Positions 58,418 through 64,000 of a stretch of 64,000 bases of DNA are shown here, in pieces. A model generated the notes under the pieces. That model saw only the letters and a program-made list of their open reading frames with translations, was not told the DNA's origin and did not search any database. The stretch's first letter is position 1. Every line of letters begins with the position of its first letter. A program made the translations under genes and the position numbers. The DNA comes from Callaeas wilsoni (taxonomy: Eukaryota > Chordata > Aves > Passeriformes > Callaeidae), in NCBI GenBank assembly GCA_013398955.1, contig VWPU01014792.1:218126-282125 (forward strand), given 5' to 3'.

Positions 58418-59459
58418 TTAAAATCTTTTGTTGTCAATGTTGTTTTTAATTTATGATCTGCTCCATGAAGGGTCTTAGACTTGTATCATGGCAGTCTTTG
58501 ACGTAAAGATTTAACTAGTTTCTTCCAATTCACCTTCCAGTGTGCACTGTGGAAACAAACAGTATGCTTGCTGGCCTCCAGGTTTGCCGAATGAGTCTTC
58601 AGAGCCCTCTCGGCTACAAACCAAACAAATACACACTTTAATTAGCATTAAAACGTCCAGATTAAACAAAATTCAGGATTCCCTGGGGAAACCTTCTTAT
58701 GCTTCTGAGACCTAGCAAGAAAACAGCAATGGACAGTGCATCCATTTATGTAACAACAGCACTTTTGACCATATTTTTGTGTAATGAAAATTAGTTAAGA
58801 CTTGCTAATTTAAACATTAAAACATTAGGAAATGCCAGAATAAAAATTGCTTGAGCAATACTAATTCCACCTCCACCCCCATACACACATTCTGTACTTA
58901 ATGAGCCTGCATTGGCCTTTAATTACACTTTCAGGTACCATGTGGGCTCCTTAATACAGAATGCACAAAACTAGTAAGTTTGCCTATTTCCTTCCCCTTT
59001 CTTTCTTTATTTTTTTGAAGTTACCAAGTTTTAATGACACATGACAGAGGGACAGCATTCTCAACAGCAGCAAAGTCCCTATAGTTCTATGAAAACCTGT
59101 GACTAAAGAGAGACAAGAACCTATTAGCACCGCAGCACAGAAAACCTGCAGTGTCAGCAGCAAGCAGATGATCCATGCAGGAAGATATTACTAATTCCCC
59201 AACCATGATGAAAGTGTTGCAACTTACTCAGTGCTAGTCAACTCAAAGGTGCATCCCTAAGGCATCTGACTCCTTAGCTCAGCAGCTCAGGACACCTTGT
59301 TCCCTGTCTCCTCCACTGCACAGCAGGTGAAGGAGCTGCTTTTCACTCTGTCACTATTTCCAGCAGTGATGAGATGTCTGAAGCTTCAACCAAGTGTAAG
59401 AACAGGCCATCTCTGTTTTCAGGAAAAAAACAGACAAATAAGCAGACCAGCCTGGGTAA
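58418..59459. other. Unique sequence, no gene seen
   Basis: AT-rich. No known repeat or exon was recognised. Confidence 0.4.
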
Positions 59460-60512
59460 GCAGGGAATTGTGGCAGAACTCCAATGCAAAAGAAGAATAT
59501 ACAGAAGATGGAAGCAGGGATGGGCTACACAGGAGGAATTTAAAAACATTGCCTGGGCATGTAGGGATGGTGTCAGGAAAGTAAAAGCTCGGCTGGAATT
59601 TTAACTTACATGTCAATAGTAACAAAGAGAGCTTCAATTGCTAAAGCAGCTGAACAAGGAAAATTGCATCCACTCACTGAGTAGGTTGGGTTATTTACTG
59701 AAAGTGGACACAGTTAAACCTGAGGAACTCAATGCCTTCTTTACACAGCAACGTCTCCCACAGCTTCAGGCCTGGGATTCATGGAGGGGAGAGATGACCA
59801 TGAGTGGGTGAGTTAGGAATTGCTGGAGAAAACTTGGCTTATACAAGTCCGTGGAAACACGAGGACTGTGTCCAAGGATGCTGAGAGAGCTGTCTGATGC
59901 CAGCACAAGATCACTTTCGATCATTTTTGAGGAGACATGGATATTCCTGCCAGCTGTAAAAATGTTGCACTTATACTTAAAAAGAACTCAAAAAACAGCC
60001 CAAGCAACTGCAGACTTGCAGGTCCAGTCACACTTCAATCTGTGGGAAAAAAAAACATGAAACAAGTTCTCTTGCATGATTTCTGAATACATGAAGGAGA
60101 AGTAGACAATTTTAAATAATCAGCACAGGTTCACCAAGGATAAATCATAACTGTGAACATGCCTGATTGCCATTTTTTGATAAAAGAATGCGATTTATGG
60201 ATGGGTGAGAGCAAAGGATGTTATTTACCACAAATTTCACAACATTTTCAACTCTGTCTACCAATGTTCTTGTATTTAAGGAAGACATTATGGTCTGGAT
60301 GAGGAGCAAACTTATCCAACTTTGAATGAGGTCAGAGGGTTGTGCTTAATGAGTTGTACTCTGTCTGAGGGCTGTGTGTGGCATCTATCCTAGGACTGAT
60401 CCAGCAGCAGAATCAATTGCCCGAAGAGGTTGTGCAGTCTCCATTGCTGAGGGTTTTCAAGACCAAATTGAGTCCCAGCCAAACTGGTCTGACTTCATTG
60501 CTGTAGAACCCT
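59460..60512 (+). mobile_element. Ancient CR1 LINE, ORF2 to 3' UTR (+), heavily decayed
   Basis: Plus-strand translation is collinear with CR1 ORF2 despite many stops and shifts. It shows a KRRIYRRWKQG block, ACRDGVRKVKARLEF, EELNAFFT, LRELSDASTRSLSIIFEETW, and a QHRFTKDKS block from the template-binding region. It then jumps to the 3' UTR (GAGGTTGTGCAGTCTCCATT, then GGTTTTCAAGACCAAATTGA). Most of the catalytic core is deleted or unrecognisable. This is the most diverged CR1 in the window that can still be followed over 1 kb. Confidence 0.85.
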
Positions 60513-60525
60513 AGAAGAGAAGGGT

Positions 60526-60554
60526 GCTAATATGTATTAGCATAATTAGCTAAT
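60526..60554. repeat. Alternating 7-bp palindromes at an element junction
   Basis: GCTAATA (60526-60532), TATTAGC (60535-60541) and GCTAATA (60548-60554) alternate in orientation, giving two overlapping cruciform-capable inverted repeats. They sit exactly between the ancient CR1 and the LTR that follows. Confidence 0.75.
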
Positions 60555-60559
60555 AATAT

Positions 60560-61266
60560 GTATGTGTCAAACACCGATAGCCAGATAGATGTGGAGCCAG
60601 CCATGGATTGTTGGTAATAACAGCTAAGAATTGTTGGTGATAACACACTGAGAAAGAAGAGGATGTGGCTAGAGGAGAGGCCATAAGGAGGTAGGGCAGC
60701 ACATTTCTGGGACAAACATCCTTGTTCTGGCTCCTGGAAATGAGCACAACACAGCACAAATGCGGGGATGAGGCTGAGAAGTGGGCATGGACTCTTAAGA
60801 GGGGATTGAGAGCCCCAGAGATCCCCAAAGCCTTCCAGCCCTTTTCCAGAAAGGTCTAGAGGAATGGACTGCACAGAACTACTAATTTGTACAGAAAGTG
60901 AGAAATTTCTTTCCAAGATGGGGAGATTCATCTGTCGAAGGTACCCGCATAAAGCCCAGGTATGCAGGTGCTCCCAGAACCCTGAACATACCATCAGCTG
61001 GATTGCTGCTGGAGCCAGGACTGGTGATCTCACCTGCTCCCTTTTCTTTCCTTTCACTCTCTCTCCTCCTCTCCAATTCATCCCTCTGTTCCCTTTCACC
61101 CTACCCTGTTACCCAAACCCAGTGCCATGTGCTTATACCAATTTACATGCCAAGAGCATCATTTACTAATAAAATTTTGTAAGCTTTTGTGGCCTCTCTG
61201 ACTTGTAATTTCTTTCAACCATGAGCATCTACAAATCTTGGGTAGTGTCTTCCCCCTTAAGCCACA
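60560..61266 (+). mobile_element. Solo LTR (+) with promoter-like and poly(A) signals
   Basis: LTR-like organisation on the plus strand: a non-coding U3-like segment, a TATA-like GCATAAAGCC (60948-60957), GGAGCCAGGACTGGTGATCT and a CT-rich tract. An AATAAA signal (61168-61173) follows, then a GT/T-rich stretch, CAACCATGAGCATC and a CCCCTTAAGCCACA end with terminal CA near 61266. The 5' TG terminus and target duplication are not fixed; about 60565 or 60588 is possible. No primer-binding site or internal retroviral sequence follows, so it looks like a solo LTR. A 190-codon frame on the opposite strand (60527-61099) is antisense to it and is not a gene. Confidence 0.65.
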
Positions 61267-63349
61267 ATTTCTGACCCTGCTTTGAACCTGGGTGATCCTG
61301 TAATTACCATCATGGGGGCTGAATACTGGAAAAGTGCTATGGGTGTGGAATTCTCTTCCAACACTAAGTTATTTCACATCCATTTTTCAACCAAGGTACA
61401 GAGACTTCAACTACTCCATTGCTGAAAACTTTCTTTCCCATACTTACTGTATCAGTTGTATAGCTGAATCTGTTCAGTGTATCTTAGCCATGCTCACACA
61501 TCAGAGACTACAAGTATCTCAGCACAAGTACCTACAAAACAAGAAACTGCTTAACTGAGAGGCAGACATCTGGCTTATGCTTCCAGTTCCTAGAAACAAG
61601 AACGAGGATGAAAATAGGGATAGGATGTGCTTGGGTGAAAGAGAGTGTGACACTGGGGAGAAAGAGACTGATAGAGGTTTATTAGGAACAGGCAGAGCAC
61701 CAGGAAAGAATGAGAAGATGCAAGGCAGATGAAGCTGTTCTCCTTCAACACCAATCCTATTGCTGTCCTTGTTGTGCTGCCAGTACAAATGGTGCCGCTG
61801 TTCATAGGAGAGGGAGCTGGTGTAGAGCAGAGGAATGAGGCTGCAAAGAGCTGCTCTAAGTACTCCTACCTTCCCTACCTTCCTGCAGCCCCAGACCAGT
61901 CCTTACAGGGTACATACAGCAAGGCAATACATCTAGAAGGATAAGTGGAGAAAAGGATTTCTTTTACTCCCAGGTGTGGGAGTAAATTGTTCGGCTCCAA
62001 ACAGCAAAGCAGTTCTCTCCTGCTGCGTTGTCCTTTTCCCTTTCTGTGGCCCTGTTTGACACTGGATTTCTGATGTCTGCACCCAAAGTGACAGAGCTCT
62101 CACAGAATGCATCTCCCTCACCATTCAGCTCCAATTTGCTCTGGGACTCTATTTCAAGTAGAAGACAGCACACTATGTTATCTTGACATAAAAAATACAG
62201 AAAGGGGCTAAATAGGGCAGACTTGATTCTGATCTGTCCTACAAATATGTGCAATTTGAGCTTTTAACATATTTTACTAACAAAATGAATCAGTAAAGGA
62301 ATTTCACATGGGATCTTGGTTTCTGACAGCATTGTTCAGACATCTTAAATGATAACAGATTTTAAGCAGAAAAATGAGTGAGCACCATGATGATCATGTA
62401 GACAGAGCCTTAGTGAAGTTCATTTTCACACAGGGCTTGTCTGCCAGGAGAGACCAGGGAGAGGGCGGGAATGATGGTTCTCCTGGTGAGCACTGGCCGC
62501 TGTGCCTTTCTGCTGTCTCACACACCAGGGCCTCTTTCTAGCATCTTGATGTGTAAGTTTCTCCGCACATGACAGCACTGCTGGGTCAGGAGGGCAGTTC
62601 ACTAGTGCAGACAACCCAGATCACTGCATGTCTTTCCACAGCAAGGCAGAAGTTGCTGTGCATCAGCCTACAACATACAAACAGCAGTACAAATTTGTCA
62701 GCAGCTCACACACCAGGCAAACCAGGTCAGGAATTTGTAGACAGAGGAACATGTCAATCAGTAATATTACCTTAATATTCCCACTTGCTATTACAAAATG
62801 TCAACTGCTATTACTAAATGTCAACCCCTAATTCTAGCTGAGAAAGACTAGAAGACACAATCTACCAGTCAGTAACGCTTACTCACTAGCATAAATAACC
62901 CATGTTTCTCTCTACCCTGAAACAACAGGCTTGATAGAAATGGTTTCTTCTTCCTCATTTTCCTCTCTCCACTCCCTACTCCTCTCCCACCCCAGAAAAT
63001 TTCAGCTAAAATTGTTCATGAGAGAGTACTGGCATGCAAGATAACCTTCCTTACCCACTTTTCCAAATAAGCTCAAAGTATCTGGCATAAAGTTCTTCTA
63101 ATAGTAAGTGACCTCAGCCTCTTACTGAGAGGGCGATGTGCTCTTAGCAGGTTGTGGTGAGGAATGGCACAAGGATTTCAAAGGCCTGAGCAATAGGTGA
63201 CACCGTGGATGTTAGTATTTTGGGGCCATTTCTGGAATCCATCAGCCTGTCAGCTCAGTATTGCTGAGGCTGAGCCATTGGTGGGTGTGTGAGGGTGATT
63301 ATATCTCAAGGGTTGGGCTAAAGACACCCAGGCACTACCAGTGTTCAAC
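61267..63349. other. Unique sequence with a 20-bp tandem duplication
   Basis: No gene was recognised. TGCTATTACAAAATGTCAAC at 62786-62805 is repeated directly at 62806-62825 with one mismatch. GC rises gradually to the right. Confidence 0.45.
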
Positions 63350-63357
63350 TGACGTCA
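63350..63357. promoter_or_regulatory. Perfect CRE octamer upstream of a TATA box
   Basis: TGACGTCA, the full CREB/ATF palindrome, lies 112 bases upstream of a TATA element. This spacing is typical of cAMP-responsive promoters. It strengthens the case for a rightward promoter here. Confidence 0.45.
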
Positions 63358-63461
63358 AGTCACAGGTCTTGTTTGGAACCACTGGAGGCTTTTCCTTTGC
63401 ACTCTTGGCTTTTTCCCTTGGTGCATTTTTGAGTGAGAGATAACAGCTAGTGGGGTGTCTC

Positions 63462-63472
63462 TATATATAAAG
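63462..63472 (+). promoter_or_regulatory. TATA box candidate (+)
   Basis: TATATATAAAG fits the TATA consensus on the plus strand. A start about 30 bases downstream would lie near 63495, just before the CpG island. Confidence 0.4.
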
Positions 63473-63589
63473 AAAATACTGCTGTCTGCAGCAAAACCAG
63501 TCATAAAAGTCCATAACCAAACTATATATCCCGTGACTGATAGACCCCTGTGGGTCTTAACATTCTCCCTTTATTCTCCTCTAGTCCTT

Positions 63590-64000
63590 TTTCTACGCCA
63601 GTAAGCGGTCATCCCTCGGGCTGGGCTGCTGCCGCAAGGCTTCTCCCTGCTCATGCCGCCAGCACCAGCACCCCCAGCCACGGCAGCTGCCGCTCGGGTG
63701 CTGCCCAGAGGCGAGAGCTAACGGTGACTCCCACGGTAACGCGGAGCCTTCAGCGGGCATTAGTGATGGTGCCGATGCTGATGTTGTTTTACCGACACAT
63801 GAGCAGGAGAGGCGTCTCCTCGCCAGGGCGCCGCACTTCCCGCGCACCTCAGCAGCCCCGATGCGGAGCGCCGGGCGTTCGCCCGCTGAGGAGCGCGGCA
63901 GGGCAGACGCGGCTCCCCGGGAAGGGCTGGCACTCGGCCCGGCGCGGCTCCGCAGCGAGGGCGCGCCCGCAGCGCAGCCCCAGCCGGGCCGTGCCGGGCG
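63590..64000 (+). promoter_or_regulatory. CpG island, runs off the right edge
   Basis: GC and CpG density rise sharply from about 63595 and stay high to the end (CGCGGCAGGGCAGACGCGGC-type sequence). It is the left part of a promoter or first exon whose body is outside the window. The CRE and TATA to its left favour plus-strand transcription. A minus-strand frame (63593-63847) and a plus-strand frame both stay open, as expected in GC-rich DNA, so direction is not proven. Confidence 0.7.
63861..64000 (+). CDS. Possible start of a first coding exon (+), partial
   Basis: An ATG at 63861 opens a plus-strand frame of at least 46 codons that is still open at the window end. It is rich in arginine, alanine, glycine and proline (begins MRSAGRSPAEERGRADAAP). 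The initiation context is weak and such GC-rich frames are often open by chance. It lies downstream of the TATA candidate and may be 5' UTR or an N-terminus. I cannot name a product. Confidence 0.2.
   Translation, partial: MRSAGRSPAEERGRADAAPREGLALGPARLRSEGAPAAQPQPGRAG

Noticed and set aside
60527..61099. 190-codon minus-strand open frame
   Set aside because: It is antisense to an LTR with plus-strand TATA and AATAAA signals and has no recognised protein features.
1..63500. Apparent A-over-T strand skew left of 32 kb flipping to T-over-A on the right
   Set aside because: An impression from a few lines. Counting evenly spaced 60-base lines by hand gave A above T on both sides and no consistent G/C skew, so it gives no evidence of transcription direction.
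1..64000. Search for tRNA, rRNA, CRISPR, operons or prokaryotic mobile systems
   Set aside because: No cloverleaf boxes, rRNA signatures, regularly spaced repeats or clustered bacterial-type genes were seen. Base composition and repeats are those of a bird nuclear genome.

Overview
The window is nuclear DNA of a bird. Both strands carry many CR1 LINE fragments with the avian 3' terminal motif, plus several LTR-type retrovirus remnants of the kind dispersed in bird genomes. The rest is AT-rich single-copy sequence with two CpG islands. There are no operons, prokaryotic genes, CRISPR arrays, rRNA genes or recognisable tRNA genes. The repeat families were identified from memory, and the bird order cannot be resolved by eye.

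Layout. 1-31.6 kb is AT-rich, non-coding-looking sequence that reads as intron or gene-flanking DNA. It holds CR1 fragments at 2.0-2.4 (one inside another), 3.75-3.9, 8.8-9.9 and 28.4-29.1 kb, and a composite ERV remnant at 18.35-20.0 kb. 31.6-32.6 kb is a CpG island with Sp1-type GC boxes, a perfect NRF1 palindrome and minus-strand splice-donor-like sites. It is most simply the promoter and first exon of a gene read leftward, with a CR1 inserted at its right edge. 33-63.3 kb is mixed unique sequence with CR1 pieces (35.1, 35.5, 37.3-38.2, 48.3-48.8, 59.5-60.5 kb), ERV/LTR pieces (41.2, 42.25-42.9, 60.5-61.3 kb) and a pentanucleotide microsatellite at 57.4 kb. From 63.35 kb to the end, a perfect CRE and a TATA box precede a second CpG island that runs off the window.

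No protein-coding gene can be named. I list short open segments bounded by good splice signals (minus: 5.0 and 8.5 kb; plus: 4.5, 6.1, 22.1, 34.7 and 45.4 kb) and a 143-codon open frame at 58 kb (minus) as low-confidence candidates. I recognised none of their peptides, and splice-like pairs are frequent by chance in this much DNA. The most defensible reading is two promoter regions about 31 kb apart, an unidentified gene probably leaving the first one leftward, and the start of another gene at or beyond the right edge.

I found no convincing evidence of a previously undescribed biological system. The observations most worth checking are the CpG-island/CR1 junction, the CRE-TATA-CpG promoter at the right edge, the nuclear-receptor-like palindrome at 52.67 kb, the 14-bp-stem hairpin at 36.36 kb, the open frame at 58 kb and the paired splice-bounded segments at 4.5-5.05 kb.
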